A DNA stretch of 26,117 nucleotides from Campylobacterota bacterium (GTDB lineage Bacteria; Campylobacterota; Campylobacteria; Campylobacterales; Sulfurovaceae): NCBI GenBank assembly GCA_003646505.1, contig QMKT01000001.1, forward strand, positions 1 to 26,117, read 5' to 3'. Below the pieces are notes generated by a model. The model saw only the letters and a program-made list of their open reading frames with translations, did no database searches and was not told the origin of the DNA. How positions within the stretch are numbered: position 1 is the stretch's first letter; each line of letters begins with the position of its first letter. Below are positions 13,487-22,180 of this stretch, in pieces. Both the position numbers and the translations under genes were made by a program.

Positions 13487-14578
13487 ATGAATCACATTAA
13501 AAATTATGCCTATACACATACCCCGCTGCAGTTTGATTTCCAACAGACCATTGAACGTTTTTTTGTTGAAGAGCTCCCTCTTTATACTTTCACAGGTACA
13601 GGTAATTTCCTCATACTCAAAGTGAAAAAAACAGATATGAGTACATGGAAACTCATCACTGTCCTTGCCAAAGCAACAGGATTAGAGGAACGTGACATAG
13701 GGTATGCAGGTCTTAAAGACAAAAATGCAACCACTATACAATACATTTCACTTCCAAAAAGGCATGAAAAAGAGCTCAATAAAAATCTCACCACAGAAAA
13801 AATAGAAATACTCGAACGTACTTACAACAAAGCCCCTATTAAAATAGGACATCTCAAAGGAAACAGGTTTTCCATTATACTGCATGACATTGACAGTAAA
13901 GATGCAAAGTTTTTTAATACCACTGCTAAAAAAATGCAAAAAGACGGTATACCAAACTATTACGGGTACCAACGTTTTGGTGAGGACAGCCGTTCCTATC
14001 TACAAGGGAAAGAGATCGCCCATTCTGGTAAAAGACTCAAAGGAAGTAAAGAGAAATTACTTGTTTCAGCCTATCAAAGCCACCTTTACAACAGATGGCT
14101 AGGTTCACGAGTGAAGCTCTCTACTGTTATTGCTGAAAACAACATAGTTGAGGCAGCTAAAAAACTACAATATCCTGAAGAACTTGTAAAAGTATTGGCA
14201 AAACAGCCTCAATTCTTTAAACTCTTTTTAGGGGATGTCATCATGCCATACCCTTATGGTAAACTCAACTACGTCAAGGATATGTATCAGTCTGCCCAGA
14301 CTTTTGAACAAAAAAAGATATCTCCTACGGGGTTACTTTGTGGTGCAACTGTTGAACGTGCAAAATCTGATGCCTACTATCTGGAAGAACCTTTTGATGA
14401 TACAGAACTGAGTGCCCTCAAAGGAGACAGACGTTTTGCATGGATATGGCCAAAAAAGGTAGAAACAGCCTATGATGAAAATACAAAAAAATTAACCGTT
14501 GAGTTTTACTTGCCTAAGGGATCGTATGCAACAACATTTCTAGAAGAGATCGGAAAATTTTCGTTGAAGGAAAAATAA
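13487..14578 (+). CDS. truD: tRNA pseudouridine(13) synthase TruD
   Basis: This 363-residue enzyme isomerises U13 of tRNA-Glu to pseudouridine. The catalytic motif GYAGLKDKNATT carries Asp78 (Asp80 in E. coli TruD), and the second family block PNYYGYQRFGEDS follows at about residues 157-169. Full length covers the catalytic and insertion domains. The N-terminal FFVEELPLY is the usual TruD opening. The start has no ribosome site and lies exactly at the predicted transcription start. The excalibur-domain gene begins 4 nt after the stop and is probably co-transcribed. Confidence 0.95.
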   Translation: MNHIKNYAYTHTPLQFDFQQTIERFFVEELPLYTFTGTGNFLILKVKKTDMSTWKLITVLAKATGLEERDIGYAGLKDKNATTIQYISLPKRHEKELNKNLTTEKIEILERTYNKAPIKIGHLKGNRFSIILHDIDSKDAKFFNTTAKKMQKDGIPNYYGYQRFGEDSRSYLQGKEIAHSGKRLKGSKEKLLVSAYQSHLYNRWLGSRVKLSTVIAENNIVEAAKKLQYPEELVKVLAKQPQFFKLFLGDVIMPYPYGKLNYVKDMYQSAQTFEQKKISPTGLLCGATVERAKSDAYYLEEPFDDTELSALKGDRRFAWIWPKKVETAYDENTKKLTVEFYLPKGSYATTFLEEIGKFSLKEK

Positions 14579-14582
14579 TTAA

Positions 14583-14894
14583 ATGAAAATAATATTTTTA
14601 ATTGCTTTCATAATTATAGGTGGTTTTACCTATATGAAATTAAATCCTATTGAACCCATAATTCAGCAATCATTCAAAGAAGATACTTTCACAGAAAAAT
14701 CCGTCATAAACCCAGTCAAAAAAACTAAAAAAATACCTCATATATCAAATAAGTCGTATCAATGTGATGGTAGAATACATTGTTCACAAATGCATTCATG
14801 TGAAGAAGCTAAATTTTTTATTAGAAATTGTAGAGGCACAAAAATGGATGGAGATAATGATGGTGTACCTTGTGAAAGTCAATGGTGCCACTAA
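14583..14894 (+). CDS. Membrane-anchored excalibur-domain protein
   Basis: This 103-residue protein has an N-terminal TM or uncleaved signal (residues ~2-18), a Lys-rich linker (residues ~30-55) and a C-terminal excalibur domain (residues ~60-103). The domain shows YQCDG, HCSQMHSCEEAKFF, NCRG and the Ca-binding-like DGDNDGVPCESQWC. Six Cys probably form disulfides, so the domain should face the periplasm. The excalibur family is named for its EF-hand-like DxDxDG loop, and its members are often linked to extracellular nucleases or cell-surface functions. Its role here is unknown. It follows truD by 4 nt, and its stop is only 3 nt from the convergent rhlE stop. Confidence 0.82.
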   Translation: MKIIFLIAFIIIGGFTYMKLNPIEPIIQQSFKEDTFTEKSVINPVKKTKKIPHISNKSYQCDGRIHCSQMHSCEEAKFFIRNCRGTKMDGDNDGVPCESQWCH

Positions 14895-14897
14895 AGA

Positions 14898-16235
14898 CTA
14901 TTTTCTGCCTCTCCCACGCTTTTTATCTTTCTTATCATCTTTCGGTTTTGCTGCATCATATGCTTTAAATCCGTCACGCTTGGTCGTTTTACGTTTTTTA
15001 CTTTTAGGTGCGACACCTACTGACTTTTTCTTTTTACCAAAAGCACCATCGGTTGCTTTATGCTCTTTTGGATTTTTACGTGCACCTTTTTGGGTGACTA
15101 TAACTTTAGGCGCATACCCTTCAAGTCTCTCTTGAGATATGGCCTTTCCCATTAGCTTTTCTACATCTTTGAGTGCCACCATTTCTAATGGCGATATAAG
15201 CGTAATAGCCAAACCTTTTGCCCCTGCTCTACCTGTACGTCCTATGCGGTGTATGTAATCACCTGTAACATGTGGAATATCATAGTTCATTACCACACCC
15301 AGTGAAGGGATGTCTAACCCTCGTGCAGCAATGTCAGTAGCAACCAGTACACGGATTTTTCCTTCTTTAAATCCTGCCAGAGCTCTACTTCGTTCACCTG
15401 AGCTTTTACCTCCGTGGATAACTACTGTTTTAAGCCCCGAGAGATTAAGCTCTTTTGTTACTTCGTCAGCAACTTCTTTCTTTCGTACAAAGACCAGAAC
15501 CTGTTGATAATTACGTGAACCAATAAGGTAAGAGAGTAGTTCTGATTTTTTCTCTTTTTCTACAGGATATACAATTTGTTCTACAGAACTTGCTGAGGTA
15601 CCCATACTGTCTACTTCGATCAGTTTGGGCTTAGTCAAGATCTGTTCACCCAGTCTTTTTACCGATCCCGACAGTGTGGCAGATATCAATATATTTTGAC
15701 GTCTCCCCGGTAAATGTTGAAGTATCTTGCTGACTTCATGCACAAATCCCATATCCAAGATAGTATCTGCTTCATCCAATACCAGGTAATCCACACTTTC
15801 AAGATTGACATTTTTTTGATTGATATGCTCTAAAAGACGTCCGGAAGTAGATACAATGATATCAACTCCCTTTTTAAGTCTATTTGCTTGAGAAGTAAGG
15901 TTTGCACCACCATAGAGTACTATACTTTTAAGTGGCAGATACTTTCCATACGATTCAACAGAAGCCTGTACTTGCCTCGCCAATTCTCGGGTGGGTACAA
16001 GAATGACTGCTTTAGGATAATGCTTTCCTTCTACAAAAGTTTTAGAGAGTTCCTGAAGTATAGGTAAAGCAAATCCTGCAGTCTTACCTGTACCTGTTTG
16101 TGCTCCAGCCATAATGTCCCTACGGGTAAACATTACAGGGATAAGTGCTTTTTGTATGGGGGTTGCAGACTCATAGCCTTTTTCTTTAAGGGCTTTGAGT
16201 ATCTCAGCGGTTAACCCCAGTGTAGCTAATGACAT
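14898..16235 (-). CDS. rhlE: DEAD-box RNA helicase, RhlE-like
   Basis: This 445-residue protein is an ATP-dependent RNA helicase for ribosome assembly and RNA turnover. The Q motif (ATPIQ, ~24-28), Walker A (AGAQTGTGKT, Lys51), PTRELA (81-86), DEAD (154-157), SAT (185-187), RGLDIP and HRIGRTGRAG are all present. The usual TPGR of motif Ib is TSGR here, a mild variant. The C-terminal ~70 residues are strongly basic (KKKKS, SKKRKTTK, KKDKKRGRGRK), fitting RNA binding. The ATG overlaps the stop of the CNNM gene (TGATG) with no separate ribosome site, so it depends on coupling. Confidence 0.93.
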   Translation of the reverse strand: MSLATLGLTAEILKALKEKGYESATPIQKALIPVMFTRRDIMAGAQTGTGKTAGFALPILQELSKTFVEGKHYPKAVILVPTRELARQVQASVESYGKYLPLKSIVLYGGANLTSQANRLKKGVDIIVSTSGRLLEHINQKNVNLESVDYLVLDEADTILDMGFVHEVSKILQHLPGRRQNILISATLSGSVKRLGEQILTKPKLIEVDSMGTSASSVEQIVYPVEKEKKSELLSYLIGSRNYQQVLVFVRKKEVADEVTKELNLSGLKTVVIHGGKSSGERSRALAGFKEGKIRVLVATDIAARGLDIPSLGVVMNYDIPHVTGDYIHRIGRTGRAGAKGLAITLISPLEMVALKDVEKLMGKAISQERLEGYAPKVIVTQKGARKNPKEHKATDGAFGKKKKSVGVAPKSKKRKTTKRDGFKAYDAAKPKDDKKDKKRGRGRK

Positions 16236-17287
16236 CAGTCTAAAGTATGCTCTGTGTTTTCAAACCTGCGCTTGAGACGCATTTGACGCTTAGCTACTTC
16301 GCGCATATCTGCATCAGAATCACTCTCATCTACGATCTCAACACCTAAAATAGTCTCAACACAATCTTCAAGTGTCACGATACCTTCCGTCTGGTCATAA
16401 GAGTCCTGTACTAAAAACATATGCTCTTTTTTCTTAATAAAAAGATCCAGTGCCATAGAAACAGGAATGTTCTCATTGATCTTATAGATATTTTTTTGAA
16501 TACTTCCAAGTGTTACAGAATCATCTTCCAATGCCTGCTTAAAGATTCTTTTGGTCATCACGATTCCTGTGATCTTTTCAATATCACCATTGTATACAGG
16601 AACTCTTGAAAATTTAAAAATGGCAGGTTCATTCTCTACAATATCTTTAATGCTTCTTTTACCGTCAAGTCCAAATATAACCGTTCGGGGTGTTAGTATC
16701 TCTTCTATCTTTATCTTGTCAAGCAGTAAGATATTTTCTATAACATCTGACTCTTTTTCATCAAGAACACCTTCATCTTCACTCATCAATGTACTTTCTA
16801 TGAGTTCTGCTTTAGTAAGACTAAGGCCTTCATCATTCTTACTAATACGGTTGGTCACAAAAAGGGTTAAAAGTATGATCGGATAAGTGATCCAGATAAA
16901 AAACTGTATGAAATATGCAGCCGTTGGGGCTAAAGACTTCCAGTAAACTGCACCCATTGTTTTAGGTATAATCTCCGAAAAAAACAAAATCGCAAAGGTC
17001 AGTATAATAGAAACATAGAAGACTGCTCCAGCGCCATATAAACTTTCTGCCTGCGCACCCACAGCAGCAGCACCCAAAGTGTTTGCTATCGTATTTAAGA
17101 TCAAAATAGAAGCTATAGATTTATTGATATTGGTTTTATGGGATTTAAGAAGTATCCCTACTTTTGGTCGTTCTTTTTCTAACACTGAGATATAAGGCAT
17201 ATTGACTGAAAGCAACACTGATTCCAAAACAGAACAGATAAATGATATAATTACCGCTCCAAAAAAATATAAAAGTAACAAGTCCAT
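16235..17287 (-). CDS. CNNM/CorC-family transporter-like protein (DUF21 plus CBS pair)
   Basis: This 350-residue inner-membrane protein has a DUF21/CNNM transmembrane domain (residues ~1-150, with SILESVLLS and FFSEIIPKTMG) and then a CBS pair (residues ~190-310, with ILTPRTVIFGLDG and SRVPVYNGDIEKITGIV). It has a short acidic/basic tail and no large CorC_HlyC domain. Family members handle Mg2+ (efflux or its regulation) or related divalent ions. The ATG at 17287 is chosen because the first TM starts right there, as is normal for the family. A TTG at 17326 would add 13 residues and overlap mgtE by 23 nt. TAAGGA, part of the mgtE stop, lies 13 nt upstream. The position directly after mgtE supports a shared Mg2+ homeostasis role. 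Confidence 0.88.
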   Translation of the reverse strand: MDLLLLYFFGAVIISFICSVLESVLLSVNMPYISVLEKERPKVGILLKSHKTNINKSIASILILNTIANTLGAAAVGAQAESLYGAGAVFYVSIILTFAILFFSEIIPKTMGAVYWKSLAPTAAYFIQFFIWITYPIILLTLFVTNRISKNDEGLSLTKAELIESTLMSEDEGVLDEKESDVIENILLLDKIKIEEILTPRTVIFGLDGKRSIKDIVENEPAIFKFSRVPVYNGDIEKITGIVMTKRIFKQALEDDSVTLGSIQKNIYKINENIPVSMALDLFIKKKEHMFLVQDSYDQTEGIVTLEDCVETILGVEIVDESDSDADMREVAKRQMRLKRRFENTEHTLD

Positions 17288-17303
17288 TAAGGTAAAATAA
17301 TCC

Positions 17304-18632
17304 TTATAATAAAATGATGGTCGCAAGACCTAAAAAGCTAAAAAAGCCAACAACATCAGTTACGGTAGTCAGTATTACTGTACTTCCTATAGCTGGATCA
17401 ATTTCCATTTTTTTGAGTAACAATGGCACCATTGAACCAATGAACCCTGCACTCAACAGATTAATGATCATAGAAAGTGCTATAACTATGCCAAGCAAAC
17501 CTTTGTCAAACCATATTGAGGCTATTAATCCCATGATTATAGCAAAAAAGATACCATTTACAAGAGAGAGAATGACCTCTTTTTTAATCGTTCTATACGC
17601 ATCATGCTGAGCAATGTCCCCAAGAGCCAATTGACGTACAACAACAGTGAGACTTTGTGTTCCTGCATTTCCACCCATTGAAGCTACGATCGGCATCAAT
17701 ACAGCCAAGGCTACATAGGTCTGTAAAGTCTCCTCAAAAACCCCAATGACCAAAGAGGCAAGAATAGCAGTTATAAGATTTATTCCAAGCCAAATTGCAC
17801 GTGATTTACCCGCTTTGAAAATATCTTCATCTTCCTCAGCATCATCATTAACACCTGCAAGGTTATACATTTGGTCTGTGGCTTGCTCATTTATAATATC
17901 ATAGATATCATCTGACGTAATACGACCTACCAATACTCCCTTTTCATCAATGACAGGAAGTGAAGAGAGATCATATTCTTGAAATTTCTGTACAATATCA
18001 CGAATATCATCATGATCATTCCCAACAATTGTATTAAATTTTTCTGCATTCTCTTCAATATTTTCCTGAATCGTTTTATCAAAGTCAAAGACTAAAAGGT
18101 TGTCTAAACCTATGCCATAACGCAAAATATGATTTTTATCTGTGACAAACAAATAACTTACATTTTCAAGTTCATCTTTTTTTCTAAGTTCTGCAAAATC
18201 CTTGATAACATCATGTACCGTATGCTCAAGATTTGCCGTATAAACTTCAATCTGCATATAGGCACCGGCTTCATCTTCAGCATACTGCTTGAGTTGTAAA
18301 ATATCAGCCTGGTCTTCACTGTCTAATTCATCAAAAACCTCTTTAGCCATTTCCTTATCACGTTCTTCAAGTTCCTGAATAAAGTCTGTCTGGTCATCAG
18401 ATTCAAGTTCGGCAAGAGACTCTGCGATTTCTTTGGTCGTAAAAGATTCAACAACATCCTCAAAATATCTATCGGGTAATTCCAAAGCAACATCCGCAAT
18501 AAGCTCTTTAGGTATGGCTTGCACGGCTTCATTAAAACTTTTTTCCGGTAGATCTTTCAGAAGTTTGGCTATCTCTGAAGGATGTAGTTCATCATGGGTA
18601 TGTTCATTCAAATATTGGGTAAGATTATCCAT
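17304..18632 (-). CDS. mgtE: Magnesium transporter MgtE
   Basis: This 442-residue Mg2+ channel/transporter has an N-terminal superhelical MgtE_N domain (residues ~20-125, very acidic: ESDDQTDFIQELEERDKE), a CBS pair (about 130-255) and five TM helices (about 280-442). The family signature GGNAGTQSLTVVVRQLALGD is intact. The pore Asp corresponds to Asp426 in VTDVVGFFSFLG near the C-terminus. The N and CBS domains sense cytosolic Mg2+ and close the channel. AAAGGA lies 9 nt before the ATG. It is the first gene of a chain with the CNNM protein and rhlE. Confidence 0.95.
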   Translation of the reverse strand: MDNLTQYLNEHTHDELHPSEIAKLLKDLPEKSFNEAVQAIPKELIADVALELPDRYFEDVVESFTTKEIAESLAELESDDQTDFIQELEERDKEMAKEVFDELDSEDQADILQLKQYAEDEAGAYMQIEVYTANLEHTVHDVIKDFAELRKKDELENVSYLFVTDKNHILRYGIGLDNLLVFDFDKTIQENIEENAEKFNTIVGNDHDDIRDIVQKFQEYDLSSLPVIDEKGVLVGRITSDDIYDIINEQATDQMYNLAGVNDDAEEDEDIFKAGKSRAIWLGINLITAILASLVIGVFEETLQTYVALAVLMPIVASMGGNAGTQSLTVVVRQLALGDIAQHDAYRTIKKEVILSLVNGIFFAIIMGLIASIWFDKGLLGIVIALSMIINLLSAGFIGSMVPLLLKKMEIDPAIGSTVILTTVTDVVGFFSFLGLATIILL

Positions 18633-18727
18633 GATATTATTCCTTTAAGAGTATTTTATTATAAAATTATACTTTATTAAATAGTGGGATGGTTGAATTG
18701 TTGGATGATAGAGGAAAGAGAAGGGGA

Positions 18728-18754
18728 ACAAGTGGGGAAAGTCTCCCCATTTGT
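18728..18754 (-). terminator. Terminator after the DUF2892 gene
   Basis: An 11-bp stem (ACAAG-TGGGGA / TCCCCA-TTTGT, including one G-T pair) with a 5-nt loop starts right after the stop codon of the gene at 18756. The GC-rich centre and pyrimidine-rich downstream sequence on the minus strand fit an intrinsic terminator. Confidence 0.6.
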
Positions 18755-18755
18755 T

Positions 18756-18944
18756 TTATTTTGTTTCGACATCACACTTTTTAGTGATAATACATGCTGG
18801 ACAAAAGTTTACAAGTCCTGCGATAAGTGGGATTACACCTAAATAGAACCAGTTAATACCAGTGACAAATCCTGCAACGATCAATGCAAGACCTACTACA
18901 ATTCTAATTGGTCTACATATTGCTCTAAATTTATTTACATCCAT
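18756..18944 (-). CDS. DUF2892 (YgaP-type) small membrane protein
   Basis: This 62-residue protein has two TM helices (residues ~14-30 and ~32-46). The opening CRPIRIVVGLALI and the second helix YLGVIPLIAGLVNFCPAC match the DUF2892 domain, which is also the membrane part of YgaP-type rhodanese proteins. Cys residues in CPACIITKKC could bind a metal or react with sulfane sulfur. No rhodanese domain is attached here. AAAGGA precedes the ATG. It is monocistronic with its own terminator. Confidence 0.82.
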   Translation of the reverse strand: MDVNKFRAICRPIRIVVGLALIVAGFVTGINWFYLGVIPLIAGLVNFCPACIITKKCDVETK

Positions 18945-19112
18945 ATTTTTTCCTTTTAATAAGTTTTTTTGTATTGTAGTATAAATTTCTTAGAACAATA
19001 TAAGAGTAAATGTATCCTAATATAAGAATCTATTATTGAATTTTGATGTCATATTAAAAATGTCAGTGAAAATGGTATAAGAATTTAGTTTCTAACGAAG
19101 GTTTATCCATTA

Positions 19113-19132
19113 CCCACACAATGATATGTGGG
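19113..19132 (-). terminator. Possible terminator after pckA
   Basis: A 6-bp stem (CCCACA / TGTGGG, 8-nt loop), which can extend through CAT/ATG with a bulge, lies about 10 nt beyond the pckA stop. No U tract follows, so the call is weak. Confidence 0.35.
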
Positions 19133-19140
19133 GATGAATC

Positions 19141-20730
19141 TTAGAGTTGTGGACCTGCTGAAGAGTAGTCGAACTCTCCGCCATTGTCATCATAGCGGTG
19201 GAAATTCTTAATGAACATTTCTGCCAGCTTATCACGCTGTACATCAAAATCTTCTTTATTGGGCCATGCATTACGTGGGTTAAGAAGATTTGGATCAATA
19301 TCCCCAAGTGTCTTAGGTACATTAAGATGGAACGTTTTTGTAACATCAAATTCACTTTTATTGATACTTCCATCAAGAATAGCATTGATACAGGCACGCG
19401 TATCTTTGATACTCATACGTTTTCCGACACCATATGCTCCACCTGTCCAACCTGTATTTACAAGATATACATTTACAGCATGTTTATCTATCTTCTCACC
19501 AAGAAGTTTTGCATAAGCTGTTGGATGAAGTGGTAAAAATGCTTCACCAAAACATGCTGAGAATGTTGCAACAGGCTCAGTAATACCTCTCTCTGTTCCT
19601 GCAACCTTCGCAGTATAGCCAGAAAGAAAATAGTACATTGCCTGTTCTTTACTTAATTTTGATACTGGTGGAAGAACGCCAAAGGCATCTGCTGTAAGGA
19701 AAATGATATTGTTTGGATGACCCGCCTGAAGATCTTTTTTATGATTTTCAATATGCTCAATAGGATAAGAGACTCTAGTATTTTCTGTTTTAGAACCATC
19801 AGTATAGTCTACAAGCCCATTTCCGTCTGCTACAACATTTTCCAAGAGTGCATCTTTAACTATAGCACCATAAATTTCTGGTTCAGACTTTTTATCAAGA
19901 TTGATTACTTTAGCATAACATCCACCCTCAAAATTAAAGACACCATGTTCATCCCAACCATGTTCGTCATCACCTATAAGTGCTCTATGAGGATCTGTAG
20001 AGAGTGTTGTTTTCCCTGTTCCAGAAAGCCCAAAGAAAAGACATACGTCTTCATCTGCTCCAACATTTGCAGAACAGTGCATAGAAAGCTTACCCTCTAA
20101 TGGCAACCAGTAGTTCATCATAGAAAAAATACCTTTTTTCATCTCACCGCCGTACCAAGTACCACCAATGATCGAAACATTATCTTCTACATTGAAAAGC
20201 ACATAGACATCAGAATTCATTCCGTGTTCTTTATACTTTTCATTCACTGTCTTACATGCATTATATACAGTAAACTCAGGCTCAAACTTTTCAAGCTCAG
20301 ACTCTGTAGGACGGATGAACATATTTTTAACAAAGTGTGCCTGCCAAGCTACTTCAGAGATGAAACGTACTGAACGCTTAGATGCAGAACTCGCCCCGGC
20401 ATAAACATCTGTTACATAAATATTTTTACCAGAAAGCTGTGTTAAAGTCAGATCAAGAAGCTCATCATAGATCTTTTTATCTATCTTTGCATTCACATCA
20501 CCCCAAGCGATATGTTCGTTTGAAGGTGCCTGATCCACAAAATATTTATCTTTTGGACTACGTCCCGTGAAGATACCTGTATCACACATTGCTGTACCTG
20601 ATGTAGAGATTTTACACTCTCCACTATTTACTTCGTGCGCTTGCAACTCATCATAACTTAAGTTATAGTAAACATCGCCGATGTCTTTTAATCCCAGTTT
20701 ATCAAGTCCGTTGGGCGTTTTCGTACTCAT
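19141..20730 (-). CDS. pckA: ATP-dependent phosphoenolpyruvate carboxykinase
   Basis: This 529-residue cytosolic enzyme interconverts oxaloacetate + ATP with PEP + CO2 + ADP. The substrate-binding TGRSPKDKY (residues ~55-63), the PEPCK-specific Walker [12 protein letters not shown], the Mg/Mn-binding [11 protein letters not shown] and the [15 protein letters not shown] block are intact, and the length is typical. AGAGGA lies a few nt before the ATG. It follows the oad operon on the same strand but is separated by a strong terminator, so it is expected to have its own promoter in the 119-nt gap. An autotrophic or organic-acid-using host would use it to link the C4 pool to gluconeogenesis. Confidence 0.96.
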   Translation of the reverse strand: MSTKTPNGLDKLGLKDIGDVYYNLSYDELQAHEVNSGECKISTSGTAMCDTGIFTGRSPKDKYFVDQAPSNEHIAWGDVNAKIDKKIYDELLDLTLTQLSGKNIYVTDVYAGASSASKRSVRFISEVAWQAHFVKNMFIRPTESELEKFEPEFTVYNACKTVNEKYKEHGMNSDVYVLFNVEDNVSIIGGTWYGGEMKKGIFSMMNYWLPLEGKLSMHCSANVGADEDVCLFFGLSGTGKTTLSTDPHRALIGDDEHGWDEHGVFNFEGGCYAKVINLDKKSEPEIYGAIVKDALLENVVADGNGLVDYTDGSKTENTRVSYPIEHIENHKKDLQAGHPNNIIFLTADAFGVLPPVSKLSKEQAMYYFLSGYTAKVAGTERGITEPVATFSACFGEAFLPLHPTAYAKLLGEKIDKHAVNVYLVNTGWTGGAYGVGKRMSIKDTRACINAILDGSINKSEFDVTKTFHLNVPKTLGDIDPNLLNPRNAWPNKEDFDVQRDKLAEMFIKNFHRYDDNGGEFDYSSAGPQL

Positions 20731-20765
20731 AGTATCCTCTTTGTAAACAAGTAATTTCTATGCTA

Positions 20766-20804
20766 AAGCATAAGTCAAAAAACATTATTTTTTGACTTAT
20801 ACTT
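20766..20804. other. Long imperfect hairpin in the pckA upstream region
   Basis: Two 17-nt arms (AAGCATAAGTCAAAAAA and its complement with one mismatch) enclose a 5-nt loop, 36 nt upstream of the pckA ATG. The proximal arm contains TTGACT on the minus strand, which could serve as a -35, but no good -10 follows. It may be a second terminator, a regulator dyad or a 5'-UTR structure. Confidence 0.55.
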
Positions 20805-20811
20805 TAAAAAA

Positions 20812-20845
20812 TAAATCTAAAGTGAAATATATCACTTTAGATTTA
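20812..20845 (-). terminator. Strong intrinsic terminator of the oad operon
   Basis: A perfect 14-bp stem (TAAATCTAAAGTGA / TCACTTTAGATTTA) with a 6-nt loop follows the oadB stop by 4 nt and is followed on the minus strand by six T. Confidence 0.88.
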
Positions 20846-20849
20846 GAAT

Positions 20850-22178
20850 TTATTTAAAAATAGACAGTAATACACCTGCCGCAACTGCGGAACCAATAAC
20901 ACCAGCTACATTTGGACCCATAGCATGCATGAGAAGAATGTTACCTGGTTTGGCTTCAGAACCAACCTTAGATACAACCCTTGCTGACATTGGTACAGCT
21001 GAAACTCCAGCCGCTCCTATCAGTGGGTTAATAGGCTCTTTTGAAAACTTATTCATAAGTTTAGCCATAAGTACACCTATCGCTGTACCTGCTGAGAATG
21101 CAAGAAGACCGATAACCATGATCCCCATAGTTTCAGCAACCAGGAACTTATCTGCTGCAAGTTTAGAACCAACACCAAGCCCAAGGAAAATAGTCACAAT
21201 ATTAATGAGTGAATTTTGCATTTCATTTGAAAGTCTATCTACCACACCTGACTCTTTGGCGAAATTACCAAAAGTAAATGCCCCAATAAGTGGTGCAGAT
21301 TCAGGAAGTATCATTATAGTAAGCAGCAATACAAGAATAGGGAAGAAAAGTTTTTCAAGTCTGTGTACTTTTCTACCTGTTTTCATAACGATCTTACGTT
21401 CTGCTTCTGTTGTTAAAAGCTTCATTATTGGAGGCTGAATAACAGGTACCAGTGCCATATATGAATACGCCGCAACAGCAATAGCACCCAGCATATCTGG
21501 TGCAAGTCGATTGGCAATAAAGATAGAAGTAGGACCATCTGCCCCACCAATAATACTAATTGCAGAAGCATCTTGTAATGAGAATCCTATCGCTACAGCT
21601 CCAACAAGTGAACCAAAGATACCAAATTGAGCCGCACCACCAAGGATCGCTGTCTTAGGGTTGGCTAAAAGCGGACCAAAGTCTGTCATTGCACCAACAC
21701 CCATAAAAATGAGTAGAGGGAAGAATTCGTTGGCAATACCCATATTGTATATAATACCAAGCATACCGTGTTCACCACCCATACCTGCTAAAGGGATGTT
21801 GGCCAGTAATCCACCAAAAGCAATAGGGATAAGAAGAAGTGGTTCAAAGTTTTTAGCGATCGCCAGATAAAAGAGGATAAATACAATAATGATCATAATA
21901 ATACGACCCAGAGATGATTCAAACCAGCTCATCTCTCTTTCATATGCCGAACCCTTAGGTTCAGATGTTTTTTCTCCATCATTTAAATCAGTAATGGCAT
22001 TAATACCAGTTGTTTCCCAAAAACTTACCAACAGTTCATTGATCGTCTTTGATTGGTATTCTTTTGCAACTTCTTCACTAGGTGCAGGAGGTGCTATGTG
22101 CTCAGCACTCGCCTGTACCATTGACGTAGAAGCCCAAAAGACAAACAATAACGAAAGTAAAAAGTGTTTAAGCTTCAT
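20850..22178 (-). CDS. oadB: Oxaloacetate decarboxylase beta subunit (Na+-translocating carboxybiotin decarboxylase)
   Basis: This 442-residue integral membrane subunit decarboxylates carboxybiotin and couples this to Na+ export. The core carries [27 protein letters not shown] with Asp214 (equivalent to the essential Asp203 of Klebsiella OadB), and [15 protein letters not shown]. The N-terminus is unusual. A cleavable-looking signal ([15 protein letters not shown], ending VQASA near residue 24) and a Pro/Glu-rich stretch precede the usual [12 protein letters not shown] start, and another hydrophilic segment (residues ~62-88) precedes the first long TM. oadA ends 2 nt upstream (TAA-AT-ATG), so translation is coupled. 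Confidence 0.93.
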   Translation of the reverse strand: MKLKHFLLSLLFVFWASTSMVQASAEHIAPPAPSEEVAKEYQSKTINELLVSFWETTGINAITDLNDGEKTSEPKGSAYEREMSWFESSLGRIIMIIIVFILFYLAIAKNFEPLLLIPIAFGGLLANIPLAGMGGEHGMLGIIYNMGIANEFFPLLIFMGVGAMTDFGPLLANPKTAILGGAAQFGIFGSLVGAVAIGFSLQDASAISIIGGADGPTSIFIANRLAPDMLGAIAVAAYSYMALVPVIQPPIMKLLTTEAERKIVMKTGRKVHRLEKLFFPILVLLLTIMILPESAPLIGAFTFGNFAKESGVVDRLSNEMQNSLINIVTIFLGLGVGSKLAADKFLVAETMGIMVIGLLAFSAGTAIGVLMAKLMNKFSKEPINPLIGAAGVSAVPMSARVVSKVGSEAKPGNILLMHAMGPNVAGVIGSAVAAGVLLSIFK

Positions 22179-22180
22179 AT

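Noticed and set aside
20929..21438. 169-codon plus-strand frame inside oadB
   Set aside because: It is antisense to conserved OadB motifs with no independent gene signals.
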